From NCBI GenBank assembly GCA_958295915.1, contig OY282381.1, positions 2,626,722 through 2,690,721 on the forward strand: a stretch of DNA of 64,000 bases, written 5' to 3'. The DNA is from an uncultured Caldilineaceae bacterium (GTDB taxonomy: Bacteria > Chloroflexota > Anaerolineae > Caldilineales > Caldilineaceae). Shown piece by piece: positions 43,843-52,929 of the stretch (position 1 is its first letter; each line of letters begins with the position of its first letter). A model generated the notes under the pieces. It searched no databases. It worked only from the letters and a program-made list of their open reading frames with translations, and was not told where the DNA came from. The position numbers and the translations under genes were made by a program.

Positions 43843-43973
43843 CTATATCTCTGTCGGTTCTGGAACGCGTACATCCTCATAGTTCTCAATCAGCACACCA
43901 ATGACCTCCATCAATGAGGCTAAAGGGTGATTTTCATGCTCGTCTACGATATCGATCAATAAGGGGTATCTCT
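43843..43973 (-). pseudogene. HigA-like antitoxin N-terminal remnant
   Basis: About 43 codons without a start encode RYPLLIDIVDEHENHP then LASLMEVIGVLIENYEDV and VPEPTEI before a stop. The ALIxxYE(D)xxxP pattern is that seen before the helix-turn-helix in HigA-type antitoxins. No helix-turn-helix and no toxin gene follow. It is squeezed between the two Uma2 copies and is probably debris left by the duplication. Confidence 0.5.
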
Positions 43974-44534
43974 TCAGGGACAGGGCCGAAACAGTTCATC
44001 CAGGTTGACGCTGAAGCCTGGCAGTGTGGGCGAAGTCAAAGTCTGCCCTTTCTGGTAGGTGGCCACTTCTGCGAAACCGTCCTCGCCCAGCAGCAGAACT
44101 GTTATGGTCATGGCTTCGGGGTCTGCCAGCCAGTACTCCTGTACGCCATGTTCGGCATACAGTGCGCGTTTGAGCGTCCCGTCGCGCTCGGCTGTGGAGT
44201 CGGAGCGGATTTCGACGATCAGGTCGGGCGCGCCGCGGATGTTGGCGCGGGTGAGTATATGCTCTCGCTCTCTGGAGATGAACAGCAGGTCCGGCTGCAC
44301 GATGTCGGTGTCGGACAGCGCCACGTCGGTGGGAGCGGAGAAGACCATGCCCCGATCACCCTCTTCCACAAATGTGTCAAGCCGCGTTCCTAATTTCATG
44401 CCAACGTGCTGGTGGGCTATATTCGGCGCCGGCGTCATACTCAACTCTCCGTCCAGAAGTTCGTAGCGTTCGTCGTCGGACGTTTCGCGGTAGTCCGCGT
44501 AGGTAAGTTTGATCTTGGGCTTTATGCCGATCAT
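43974..44534 (-). CDS. Uma2 family (DUF820) putative endonuclease, copy 2
   Basis: 186 residues from the ATG at 44534, which has AGGAGGTC just upstream; a longer frame from 44573 lacks this. Same family motifs as copy 1 (VQPDLLFIS, DLIVEIRSDST, EYWLADPEAMTI). Protein identity to copy 1 is almost complete for residues 1-35 and 68-186, while the segment HQHVGMKLGTRLDTFVEEGD differs from HQSVQAALGSQLYTFVKERD. This mosaic pattern points to gene conversion or selection on one surface. Confidence 0.85.
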   Translation of the reverse strand: MIGIKPKIKLTYADYRETSDDERYELLDGELSMTPAPNIAHQHVGMKLGTRLDTFVEEGDRGMVFSAPTDVALSDTDIVQPDLLFISREREHILTRANIRGAPDLIVEIRSDSTAERDGTLKRALYAEHGVQEYWLADPEAMTITVLLLGEDGFAEVATYQKGQTLTSPTLPGFSVNLDELFRPCP

Positions 44535-44559
44535 GTCTGACCTCCTGTGCCGAGGTTCA

Positions 44560-45411
44560 TTACCATTTATCAATAATATGTTTGGCTATGTCTACCGCAA
44601 TCTTGGCGCCTTTAGGGTTGCTCGCCGCAAAAAACAGTTGAAACATCGGAGAGTTCTTAGCGTTCCTGAATTCTCGACCCGACGGCGCTACTTTTACGAA
44701 AACGGATTCAAGACGCTCACGATACTGATGGGCGATTTGATTGCTGCTACCTTTTGGTCGTTCTCGTCCGGGTTCATCCCCAAAGATCGATAGTCGTGAG
44801 GATTGTTCGTATAAAATCCACCAATGCTCACGTCCCCCAAAGATCCTGTCTAGTTGACTCGCTAGTTGCGGCGGCGGTTCGTTGGCTGTCGGCATCATGC
44901 GCGCGATTGCGCCCAGAGGGAACAATATCCAACAATCTACCTTCTGTGTTTGGGCCAGCCTTTCCACTATTGTCCAAGAAACCTCGGTTGCGAATGGGTC
45001 CAGAAACACTACAGAGCGGTCCAGTGTTCTCAGAGTATCGCAGAATATAGGCAACGCGTCGTTGGCGTCTTTGTTATAAATCATGATGTCACGATGCGAG
45101 AATTCTGAACGTAACTTCTTGAGCGATTCATAGCGTTGGGGGTCTTTTTCTATGAATATGAGCCTGTCAAAGGGTCTGTCCTGTATTCCCAACGCGATGC
45201 GCGGCGATCCTGTATGCAACTTTCGAAAGTCGTCATAGTCGGTTGATGCGTACGCTGAGCCAGGACGCCAAGAACCTTCTCCGGCGAAGGCATCAAGATA
45301 AATAAGCCGGAATGGTTGCTTTTTCAAGGCAGTGGTGTACGCGTTCAGATACAGTCTGAGAATGCGCAGCTTTTTTTGAGTCCAAGGGCCACCAAAAGAT
45401 GTGTCACCCAT
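44560..45411 (-). CDS. Three-Cys-motif partner protein TcmP
   Basis: 283 residues. The Rossmann-like methyltransferase-type core is suggested by IYLDAFAGEGSW near residue 38, LIFIEKDPQRYESLK near 80, and VVFLDPFATEVSW near 132, the pattern of the TcmP family. TcmP always occurs next to a three-Cys-motif protein, here the Gp37/Gp68 gene at 45404-46174, with an 8-base overlap (ATG at 45411). The pair is often found with mobile elements and defence genes; its reaction is unknown. GGAGGG lies about 13 bases upstream of the ATG, inside the partner gene. Confidence 0.85.
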   Translation of the reverse strand: MGDTSFGGPWTQKKLRILRLYLNAYTTALKKQPFRLIYLDAFAGEGSWRPGSAYASTDYDDFRKLHTGSPRIALGIQDRPFDRLIFIEKDPQRYESLKKLRSEFSHRDIMIYNKDANDALPIFCDTLRTLDRSVVFLDPFATEVSWTIVERLAQTQKVDCWILFPLGAIARMMPTANEPPPQLASQLDRIFGGREHWWILYEQSSRLSIFGDEPGRERPKGSSNQIAHQYRERLESVFVKVAPSGREFRNAKNSPMFQLFFAASNPKGAKIAVDIAKHIIDKW

Positions 45412-46174
45412 ACGTGTGTTTTCCCTCCATAGTGGGCATTTGACGCCACTGGCGACCATCTATGATCGCGGCATCGCCGCCGCGTTTGTTGCGCACGCCG
45501 CCCAGCTGTTTGAGGAAAAACGCTACACTGGCCTCGCTGCACTGATCCCGTAGCGTGCGCGCCCAATCCAGATCCATCGGCCTGGCGCCGGCGCCGCTCT
45601 CACCGCCGACGATCACCCACTGCAATACGCCGCTTTCCAGCCAAGGGGTCAAGTCAAGCCGTTCCAGAAGCGGCTCGGCCGACACGAATCGTATTTGCGC
45701 TGGCAAACGAGCCAATACGGTCAGTCTGGCCGCGTATTTCTGGCTTTCGACTGAGGCGCCCATCCATATATTGGCGGGCCAGCCTGCGGGAAAGTGTTCC
45801 TCATATTCTTTCCACCAGGCTACAGCCCGGCCAGGTCTTTTCGTCAACACCTGGAATATGTGACCGCGCCGCGAGGCCGCCTCCTGCATCACCAGGAACA
45901 TGTCGAGGACGAAGTCGAACGGCACGCCGGGATGAAATACGTCTGACATGCTGTTGACAAAGACGTGGCGGGGTTTTTTCCAGGACAGCGGGGCGCGCAG
46001 ACGCGCAGGCAGCAGGCGCACTTCGTCCGGGCCAGTCTCGTACCCGCTGGCGCCCATCGCCTTCAGGCGTGGATAGAGGGCGTACATGTAGCAGTGGTCG
46101 CAGCCGGGCGATACATGCGTGCAGCCGGTTACCGGGTTCCAGGTTTCGTCTGTCCACTCGATTGAGGATGGCAT
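45404..46174 (-). CDS. Phage Gp37/Gp68 family protein (three-Cys-motif, radical-SAM-like)
   Basis: 256 residues. CTHVSPGCDHCYM near residue 18 is a Cx6Cx2C cluster-binding motif like that of radical SAM enzymes; the rest (VNSMSDVFHPGVPFDFVL, LTKRPGRAVAWW, IWMGASVESQKYAARL, WVIVGGESGAGARPMD) is the Gp37/Gp68 family, first seen in phages. Related proteins are thought to be Fe-S radical SAM enzymes acting on nucleic acid or a protein, but no substrate is established. It leads the two-gene operon with TcmP. Confidence 0.88.
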   Translation of the reverse strand: MPSSIEWTDETWNPVTGCTHVSPGCDHCYMYALYPRLKAMGASGYETGPDEVRLLPARLRAPLSWKKPRHVFVNSMSDVFHPGVPFDFVLDMFLVMQEAASRRGHIFQVLTKRPGRAVAWWKEYEEHFPAGWPANIWMGASVESQKYAARLTVLARLPAQIRFVSAEPLLERLDLTPWLESGVLQWVIVGGESGAGARPMDLDWARTLRDQCSEASVAFFLKQLGGVRNKRGGDAAIIDGRQWRQMPTMEGKHTYG

Positions 46175-46522
46175 GATAGGCGCCGCCTTGTGGCGTTGTT
46201 CGAGATCAGGATTATTTCGACCGGTCCAAGCTTATCAGACGTACATATGTTCTCATACGCGCTAAACTTTGTCAAGAGTGAGTTATCTACAGGGCGCCTG
46301 CCAGATTTTTGGGGAGAGGAACAGATTGTCTGAATCAGGATTTTCAGGATGGGACGCATACAATTGCGCTCTGGCAACTGTATGGTATAAAACAAGTTGT
46401 TGAATGCGCCTCTGCGCGAAAGAGGCGCGTTAGGGAGACAGAGGGAACTCAGGGGCCTGGGCGCTCGCAACCAGGCACGCATGATGAGCGGCCCGTAGCG
46501 TCTTCCCCATATGGAGTGTCTC
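46175..46522. other. Intergenic region with a palindromic element
   Basis: Holds one family A element at 46406-46428 (GCGCCTCT / AGAGGCGC) about 95 bases before the amidohydrolase start. No gene is seen. Promoters for the leftward Gp37/68 operon and the rightward amidohydrolase must lie here. Confidence 0.6.
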
Positions 46523-48127
46523 ATGCAAGCAGATCTGGTGCTTTTCAACGGCAATATTCACACGATGGATCCGCAGCAACCCCGGGCTTCAGCGGTCGCG
46601 ATCGTGGGCGACCGCTTTATGGCCGTGGGCAGCGACGCTGAAATGCGGGCGCTTCTGGCCCCTGGCGGGCGGGTGGTGAATCTGCAGGCGCGCACCGTGG
46701 CGCCCGGCTTCATCGATGCCCATATTCACTTTCTTGCCTATGGGCTAAGCTTGCAGGAGATCGATCTGAGCGCCACGCCGACGCTGTCATCCGCGCTGGA
46801 GCGGGTACGGCGGCGGGCGGCGGAAACTCCCGCCGCGCAGTGGCTCAGCGGCCGCGGCTGGGATCAGTCGATCTGGGAGGGCGGCTCTTTTCCTACGGCC
46901 GCGCATTTGGACGCGGTCGCGCCGGCGCATCCGATCTTTCTATGGCGCAAGTGCGGCCACGCCGGTTGGGTGAACAGCCGCGCCCTGGAGCTGGCTGGGA
47001 TCACTGCGGATACAGCGGACCCGGATGGCGGCGAGATCGTGCGCGATGAAAAGGGACAGCCGAGCGGCATTCTGCTGGAGAAGGCGATGGAGTTCGTCTT
47101 CCGATTTCTGGCGGAGCCGTCCCCTGCGGAGGCGGCGGCGGCAGTACGCCATGCGCAGGAGGTCGTCAACCGCATGGGGATCGTCGGCGTACATACGAAA
47201 GAGGCCGCGCCCTCTTTGCAGGCCTTTCAACAGCTACGCGCGGACAATGACCTGACTCTGCGCGCCGTGGCCCAGATTCCTGTCGCTGAGCTGGACAGCG
47301 CCATCCGCCTGGGCCTGCGCACAGGGCTTGGGGATGAGTTTCTGCGCATCGGCGGCGTGAAAGTCTTCAGCGACGGCGCGCTCGGCCCCCGCACTGCCTG
47401 GATGCTGGCCCCCTACGAGGGCGAGCCGGACAATCTCGGCATCGCTGTCACCGTCGCCGAGGAGATGGCGGACATCGTCGAAAGGGCCGTGCATGCCGGG
47501 CTGTCCGTGGTTACGCACGCCATCGGCGACAGAGCCAACCGCATGGCGTTAGACGCGCTGGAAGTGAGCCGCAGAGCCGGCAAAGGCCTGCATTTGCGCC
47601 ATCGCATCGAGCACGCGCAGATCCTGCACCCGGACGACATTCCCCGCTTTGCGCAACTGGGCGTCATCCCATCTGTGCAGCCGATCCACGCCACCCAGGA
47701 TATGCGCATCGCCGACAGATATTGGGGGGATCGCAGCCGCTACGCATACGCCTTCCGCAGCTTGCGGGACAGCGGCGCAAAGCTGGCCTTTGGTTCCGAC
47801 GCGCCGGTGGAGACCCCGGATGTGATTCAGGGCATCCACGCGGCCGTTACGCGTATGCGGGCCGACGGCAGCCCCGGCGCTGATGGCTGGTATCCTGAAG
47901 AGCGTCTGACCGTTGCCGAGGCGGTCTGGGCCTATACCGGCGGCGCGGCCTACGCCGGCGGCACGGAGAACAGCCAAGGCAGCATTACGCCGGGCAAATT
48001 CGCCGATCTGGTGGTTCTCTCGCAAGACATCTTCGACATTCAGCCGATGGCGATTCTGGAGACGGACGTGGAAGCCACTCTCTTCGGCGGCGCGTTTGCG
48101 CATGCGGACATCGACTGGACAGAGTAG
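46523..48127 (+). CDS. Amidohydrolase family 3 protein (YtcJ-like)
   Basis: 534 residues. The metal-dependent amidohydrolase barrel is marked by APGFIDAHIHFLAYG (HxH) near residue 64, KVFSDGALGPRTAWML near 280, VVTHAIGDRANRMALDAL (His), RHRIEHAQILHPDD (His) and AFGSDAPVETPDV (catalytic Asp). YtcJ-like enzymes hydrolyse C-N bonds in small, often hydrophobic substrates; none is assigned. The frame opens at 46511, but GGAG lies 7 bases before the ATG at 46523. It stands alone. Confidence 0.9.
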   Translation: MQADLVLFNGNIHTMDPQQPRASAVAIVGDRFMAVGSDAEMRALLAPGGRVVNLQARTVAPGFIDAHIHFLAYGLSLQEIDLSATPTLSSALERVRRRAAETPAAQWLSGRGWDQSIWEGGSFPTAAHLDAVAPAHPIFLWRKCGHAGWVNSRALELAGITADTADPDGGEIVRDEKGQPSGILLEKAMEFVFRFLAEPSPAEAAAAVRHAQEVVNRMGIVGVHTKEAAPSLQAFQQLRADNDLTLRAVAQIPVAELDSAIRLGLRTGLGDEFLRIGGVKVFSDGALGPRTAWMLAPYEGEPDNLGIAVTVAEEMADIVERAVHAGLSVVTHAIGDRANRMALDALEVSRRAGKGLHLRHRIEHAQILHPDDIPRFAQLGVIPSVQPIHATQDMRIADRYWGDRSRYAYAFRSLRDSGAKLAFGSDAPVETPDVIQGIHAAVTRMRADGSPGADGWYPEERLTVAEAVWAYTGGAAYAGGTENSQGSITPGKFADLVVLSQDIFDIQPMAILETDVEATLFGGAFAHADIDWTE

Positions 48128-48728
48128 CCTCTTACTGCGGTGGAAGTTTCTGGTTTTTGGTTTCGAGTAACTGCGCAGTTGCTGAAAACTGAAAACGAAC
48201 AACTGCAGTTCAGGCATGCGAATATTGCCATCATGTTCTGTAGAAAAGCGGTCAGCGCGCTTCTGGTCGACAGGAAGATGCCAGGATGACGCTATCGCCG
48301 ATGCAACGGTGAAAAAACGCAATGACGCCAGGACGCGGAGACGCAAGGGAAAACCAGGGATTTCTTTGCGTTCTATTCAATACCTGAGGCGTCGTTATGT
48401 CCTTCTTTTATGGTATCTCGAGGGCATGTGCGTATTGCGTAACCAGCCTGCTGAAGTAGAGAGAGAAATCCAGGAGTGAGGAGAGAGAACCCCCTCTCAC
48501 TTCTCTCTCCTCTGTCCTCTTTTCTCGTTGTTTCTCGCTTCTCACTATTCGCTCTGCGGGCATCGTGGCAGTGAAACTCACCCCATTTTGGGCGCGCCCC
48601 ATGCGGCATGTGATATACTTGCCTTATCCTGTTGGTATATGCTGATTTTCGCGAGAGACGCGCCGATTTCGACGTTCATCGACTATGCTTATTGTGATGG
48701 AGATGATCACTACGGCCATGGTCATCAT
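48128..48728. other. Intergenic region rich in dispersed repeats
   Basis: About 600 bases. At 48150-48210 there is a TTTCTGGTTTTTGGTTTCGAG / AACTGAAAACG repeat (also near 13190), at 48305-48355 an AACGCAATGACGCCAGGACGCGG unit, and at 48480-48545 a pyrimidine-rich CTCTCACTTCTCTCTCC stretch. An open frame reads in from 48528 toward the DUF4037 gene, but its N-terminal part is not protein-like. Confidence 0.6.
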
Positions 48729-49880
48729 ATGAATCCCATGAATCACAGGCCCGGCCTGGAACTGAGCAGACGATTTTACTGGGAGGCGGTGCGGCCCGTG
48801 CTGGAGAGGTCTTTCCCCAGCCTGCCCCATACAGCCGCGTTGGTCGGCCCCGGATCGGAGACGCTGGGGTTCGACGACGAAATGTCTACAGATCATAGCT
48901 GGGGGCCACGGCTGCAGCTCTTCCTACGTCCGGAGGACTGGGAGGCTCTCGCCGGCGCTATCGGCGAAAGATTGCGCCACGAACTGCCCCACCGCTTTCT
49001 TGGCTATCCGACGAACTTCACCGAACCGGATGCGGATGATGGCGGCGTTCAGCTCATGCAGGCCACGGAAAGCGGGCCGGTCAACCACCTGGTGGAAAGG
49101 CTGAACATCGGCGGGTTCTTCCGATTTTACCTGAATTTCGACGTGAACAAGGCGATCGGGCCGGCAGACTGGCTGACCTTTCCCCAGCAGAAGCTGCGCA
49201 CGATCATCGCCGGGTCTGTCTTCCACGACGATATCGGCCTGAACGCGGTACGGGCGCGTTTCGCCTGGTATCCGCCGGATGTGTGGCGCTATCTGTTGGC
49301 AGCGGGCTGGGCGCGCATCGGCCAGGAAGAGCATCTGATGGGACGAGCCGGGCTGGCGGGCGATGAATTGGGCTCGGCACTCATCGCATCCCGGCTGGCG
49401 CGGGATACGATGAGCCTTTGCTTTCTGATGGAGCGACAGTATGCGCCCTATGCCAAATGGTTCGGCACGGCTTTTTCCCAATTGGACAGCGCAGCGGCCT
49501 TAACTGACAAACTGCTGGCCGTGCACCGGGCGCGCACCTGGCAGGAGCGAGATCGGTGGTTGGGCGAAGCCTACCAGGCAGTGGCCGCGCGCCACAACCG
49601 ACTGGATCTCACCGAACCCATGCCAGAAACGACAAGAGCTTTCTTCGGGCGGCCCTTCCGGGTACTGGCCTTGCACGGCTTTTCCGACGCCCTGTTGCGG
49701 ACGATTACCGAATCGAATGGTTCGGCGATGCCCCGCGGATGGGAGGCAGAACCATCCGACCCGGATATGGCGCGGATCGCCCAACGTCGGCCGATCGGCG
49801 CCATCGACCAGTTCAGCGACAGCACAGACCTGCTGGAAGCGACGGAGTTGCGACCCATATTGCGGGCATTGTACAGATAA
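48729..49880 (+). CDS. DUF4037 domain protein (nucleotidyltransferase-like)
   Basis: About 383 residues. VGPGSETLGFDDEMSTDHSWGPRLQLFL near residue 45 is the DUF4037 signature, in which the G(S)xxxGxDxxxSxxD pattern resembles the first strands of nucleotidyltransferases. The C-terminal 200 residues are helical, with YAPYAKWFGTAF. Family members are cytoplasmic and of unknown role, sometimes near aminoglycoside-type resistance or nucleotidyltransferase genes. The start is uncertain: ATGs at 48639 and 48729 are possible and neither has a clear ribosome-binding site; the stretch between encodes a His-rich HYGHGHH segment. Confidence 0.75.
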   Translation: MNPMNHRPGLELSRRFYWEAVRPVLERSFPSLPHTAALVGPGSETLGFDDEMSTDHSWGPRLQLFLRPEDWEALAGAIGERLRHELPHRFLGYPTNFTEPDADDGGVQLMQATESGPVNHLVERLNIGGFFRFYLNFDVNKAIGPADWLTFPQQKLRTIIAGSVFHDDIGLNAVRARFAWYPPDVWRYLLAAGWARIGQEEHLMGRAGLAGDELGSALIASRLARDTMSLCFLMERQYAPYAKWFGTAFSQLDSAAALTDKLLAVHRARTWQERDRWLGEAYQAVAARHNRLDLTEPMPETTRAFFGRPFRVLALHGFSDALLRTITESNGSAMPRGWEAEPSDPDMARIAQRRPIGAIDQFSDSTDLLEATELRPILRALYR

Positions 49881-49919
49881 TTGTACAGATAAACGACGCG
49901 CCATTTCAGGAGATCTCCG

Positions 49920-50876
49920 ATGCCTTCCATTGCGGCATTCCCGCCAGCTCAACACCTGAAGGGCGTTCAGGCCTCGCTCACCAGTGAGCGGCTGATTCTG
50001 CGCCCTCTTGCGGTCACAGATGCGGACGATCTGTTCGCCATGTATAGTCGGCCCGAAGCGATGCGCTTCATGGATACCCCTCTCCACACGTCGCCTGCGG
50101 AGACGAGACAGCAGATCGAGCAGAGGCGCGGCGGGCCAAGCACTACCTGGACCCTACGCGTCGCCGCGGACGGCCCCGCCCTGGGGTTCGTCGAATACAT
50201 TGGCAACGCCGGTGTGCCGGGAATGGGCTACATGCTGCACCCGGATCACTGGGGCAACGGCTATATGGGCGAAGCGGTAGCCGCTGCCTTGGACTACGGT
50301 TTCGACGAAATGGGGCTGGATCGGGTGGAGTTGTGGATCGTGGCGCAAAACACAGCCTCACTGCGTCTCGCGGAACGGGTCGGTTTTGCGCGCCAGGGAC
50401 GCCTGCGCCAGAAGTATGACAAGGACGCAGCCGGCCATGATAAAATTGTCTACGGCATGCGCGCGGAGCAGTGGCGCACGGGCCAGATGACTGGTGACGC
50501 CCAAGCAGTATACGGGCTGGCTCCCATTCTGGCCGTGCCGGATGTACAGGCCGCGGTCGAGTTCTACCGGGACAAACTGGGCTTCACGATCAGCTTTCTC
50601 TACGGTGATCCGCCCACCCACGGCGGCATTCACAACGGCGAATGGACGCCCGAAGGCGCGCATTTTCAACTTTCTCACACGGACGCGCCTCTACCGCAGA
50701 GATCGCCCGTCGCCTTTTATGTCACCACTGGGCCGGACATCGATGGCCTTTTTGCCCGCTACCAGGCTGCCGGTGTCGCTGTCGAACGGGAACCGGCGGA
50801 CCAGCCCTGGGGTATGCGGGAGTTCGCCATCCGCGACTGCAACGGATATCTGCTGCGTTTCGGCACTCCGGGCTGA
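49920..50876 (+). CDS. GNAT acetyltransferase-glyoxalase/bleomycin resistance (VOC) fusion
   Basis: 318 residues. Residues about 20-185 are a RimJ/RimL-type GNAT domain (LTSERLILRPLAVTDADDLFAMY; YMLHPDHWGNGYMGEAV; NTASLRLAERVGFARQG). Residues about 200-318 are a VOC fold (ILAVPDVQAAVEFYRDKLGFTISFLYGD; GMREFAIRDCNGYLLRFG) with likely metal-ligand Glu/His positions. Both modules are typical of small-molecule detoxification, one acetylating amines and one binding or modifying drugs or aldehydes. AGGAG is 8 bases before the ATG. It follows the DUF4037 gene by 39 bases and may be co-transcribed. Confidence 0.85.
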   Translation: MPSIAAFPPAQHLKGVQASLTSERLILRPLAVTDADDLFAMYSRPEAMRFMDTPLHTSPAETRQQIEQRRGGPSTTWTLRVAADGPALGFVEYIGNAGVPGMGYMLHPDHWGNGYMGEAVAAALDYGFDEMGLDRVELWIVAQNTASLRLAERVGFARQGRLRQKYDKDAAGHDKIVYGMRAEQWRTGQMTGDAQAVYGLAPILAVPDVQAAVEFYRDKLGFTISFLYGDPPTHGGIHNGEWTPEGAHFQLSHTDAPLPQRSPVAFYVTTGPDIDGLFARYQAAGVAVEREPADQPWGMREFAIRDCNGYLLRFGTPG

Positions 50877-50991
50877 GCGTTGTATGCGTTCTTGCTTGAA
50901 AAGGGCGCCCTGAAACGGCCCGTTGGCACTGTCTGGGCAGGCGCAAGGCCTGCCCCTAACTACAGTGATTCCTTCTTACACGAGGCATTCC

Positions 50992-52929
50992 ATGAACGAA
51001 AGCGTTGCATGCGCCCCTGATCGAAAAGGGCGCAATATCGAGCATACAAAAATCGTCTCCGTTGCCGAGATGCAGCGGCTGGAGAAAGAAGCTGCATGCG
51101 CCTCTGCTCAAGAGAGGCGCGATATAGCCGACGCGGCCGGCCAAAGCTATGCGGCGATGATGGAACAGGCCGGCACGGCTCTGGCCGACGCCATTCAGGA
51201 GAGATGTCGCGCCCCACAGTGGCGCGCAATACACAACCTTCTCCACACTGCGGATGCGTCCGTGTTGGTGCTGGCGGGGCCGGGCAACAACGGCGGCGAC
51301 GGGCTGGTCTGCGCTCGTCATCTCAGCGACGCCGGCTATCCGGTGCGGGTCTATCTGTGGAAGCGCAAAACCGCGCCGGAGGAAGACTACGAGGGTCATT
51401 TCGCCCAACTGGTTGCGCGCAACGTATCTGCCTGCAGCGCAGAAGAGGACGCTGATTCAGCGCAACTGACTGCCTGGCTGAACGAGGCCGCTGTCGTCGT
51501 GGACGCGCTCCTGGGCACAGGCGCGAACCGTCCTATCGAAGGCGCCCTGGCGGGCATCCTCCAACAGCTGGCCGATGCCCGTACCCGCCGCTTTTCCTCC
51601 GAGAACGCCAACGCGCGGGACGGGCTCTCCGCCTTGGCGTCAAAGTCGGCTGAACGGGGAGAACCCTTGCGTCTGGCTGTCGTCTCTGCGGATGTGCCCA
51701 GCGGCCTGCACGCGGACAGCGGCGCGCTCGACCCGCACACGCTCCCGGCCGACATGACCGTCGCCTTCGGCTGTGCGAAGACCGGCCATTTCCAGTTTCC
51801 CGGCGCGGCCAGCCTCGGTGAACTGGTGGTGGCGGACATCGGCATCCCTCCAGAGCTGACTGCCGACATCGGCGCATTCTTCCTTACTCCTGAATATATA
51901 GCGGATCTCTTGCCGGCGCGCGGCCGCAACAGCCATAAGGGCGTCTTCGGCAAAGGGATGGCCGTCGTCGGCAGTGTCAACTACCCTGGCGCTGCCTTTC
52001 TCAGTTGCGCGGCGATGGGCCGTGTTGGGGCGGGGCTGGTGACCGGCGCCGTACCCCAGCCTGTGTGGGCGTCTGTGTCATCTGCCCTGGCCGAGCCTAC
52101 CTGGATCCTCCTCAGCCACGATCTGGGCGTCGTGAACGAAGATGCAGTCGGCGCCATCCATTCAAAGCTCGGCGAGTACGATGCCCTGCTCGTCGGTTGC
52201 GGACTGGGCCAGGAGGATGCCACCCGCAGCTTTATGCAGCGGTTCCTGCGTAGAAATCACAAGCGGCGCTCCTCTGCATTGCCGAGAGGATTCGCTACGT
52301 CGGAAAGCCAGACGACGGCAGACGACCAACCCATGTCAGGTACGGGAATCGGCTCGCCTTTCGGCGCGCTTCGTCGCCGAGACCAACTGTCCGCTGAAAT
52401 CTCCTCTCTGCCGCCGACGGTCATCGACGCGGACGGGCTCAACAATCTGGCCCAGTTGGATGATTGGCCGTCGCTTCTGCCTGCCGACTGCGTTCTGACC
52501 CCCCACCCGGCGGAGATGGCCCGGCTCTGCGGCCTGTCTTCGGTTCAGGAGGTCGTCGACAACCGCTGGGCACTGGCGCGGGAGCAGGCCGCCGCCTGGC
52601 ATAGCGTCATCCTGCTCAAAGGTCCGTACACGGTTATCGCCCATCCGGACGGGCGTTTGGCTGTCCTGCCCGTCGCCACCCCTGCCTTGGCCACCGCCGG
52701 CGCCGGCGACGTTCTGGCCGGCGCCATTACCGGCCTGCTGGCCCAGGGTTTGTCTCCCTTCCAGGCGGCCTGCCTGGGGGCTTGGCTTCACGGGCGGGCC
52801 GGCGAACTTTGTGAACAGCAGATCGGCCTCGCGGGGGTCGTCGCCGGCGATCTGCTGCCTTTCCTGCCCGCGGCGATGAATGAGCTGCGGGGGCAGGCGT
52901 ATGAATCAGGAATTAGGAGTTGCGGCTGA
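50992..52929 (+). CDS. nnr: Bifunctional NAD(P)H-hydrate epimerase / ADP-dependent dehydratase
   Basis: 645 residues. The N-terminal YjeF epimerase (about 15-320) has [12 protein letters not shown] and [16 protein letters not shown]; the C-terminal ribokinase-like dehydratase (about 335-640) has [21 protein letters not shown] and [20 protein letters not shown]. It repairs hydrated NADH/NADPH. The start is the ATG at 50992 with GAGG upstream. The N-terminal domain is stretched by three in-frame palindromic elements (at residues about 7-14, 36-43 and 72-79), and about 50 residues of low-complexity sequence (about 420-473) are inserted before VIDADGLN. Core motifs remain intact. The 3' end overlaps the convergent OppD gene by 24 bases. 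Confidence 0.88.
   Translation: MNESVACAPDRKGRNIEHTKIVSVAEMQRLEKEAACASAQERRDIADAAGQSYAAMMEQAGTALADAIQERCRAPQWRAIHNLLHTADASVLVLAGPGNNGGDGLVCARHLSDAGYPVRVYLWKRKTAPEEDYEGHFAQLVARNVSACSAEEDADSAQLTAWLNEAAVVVDALLGTGANRPIEGALAGILQQLADARTRRFSSENANARDGLSALASKSAERGEPLRLAVVSADVPSGLHADSGALDPHTLPADMTVAFGCAKTGHFQFPGAASLGELVVADIGIPPELTADIGAFFLTPEYIADLLPARGRNSHKGVFGKGMAVVGSVNYPGAAFLSCAAMGRVGAGLVTGAVPQPVWASVSSALAEPTWILLSHDLGVVNEDAVGAIHSKLGEYDALLVGCGLGQEDATRSFMQRFLRRNHKRRSSALPRGFATSESQTTADDQPMSGTGIGSPFGALRRRDQLSAEISSLPPTVIDADGLNNLAQLDDWPSLLPADCVLTPHPAEMARLCGLSSVQEVVDNRWALAREQAAAWHSVILLKGPYTVIAHPDGRLAVLPVATPALATAGAGDVLAGAITGLLAQGLSPFQAACLGAWLHGRAGELCEQQIGLAGVVAGDLLPFLPAAMNELRGQAYESGIRSCG
51011..51033. repeat. 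Palindromic element family A variant inside nnr (copy 1)
   Basis: GCGCCCCT / AAGGGCGC arms; codes about CAPDRKGRN, between the start codon and the normal YjeF beginning (TKIVSVAEM). Confidence 0.65.
51098..51120. repeat. Palindromic element family A inside nnr (copy 2)
   Basis: GCGCCTCT / AGAGGCGC arms, 7-base loop; codes about CASAQERRD, between RLEKEA and [14 protein letters not shown], which are normally adjacent in this family. Confidence 0.7.
51206..51227. repeat. Palindromic element family B inside nnr
   Basis: GTCGCGCC / GGCGCGC arms; codes about CRAPQWRA, in the loop before the nucleotide-binding strand. Confidence 0.7.
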
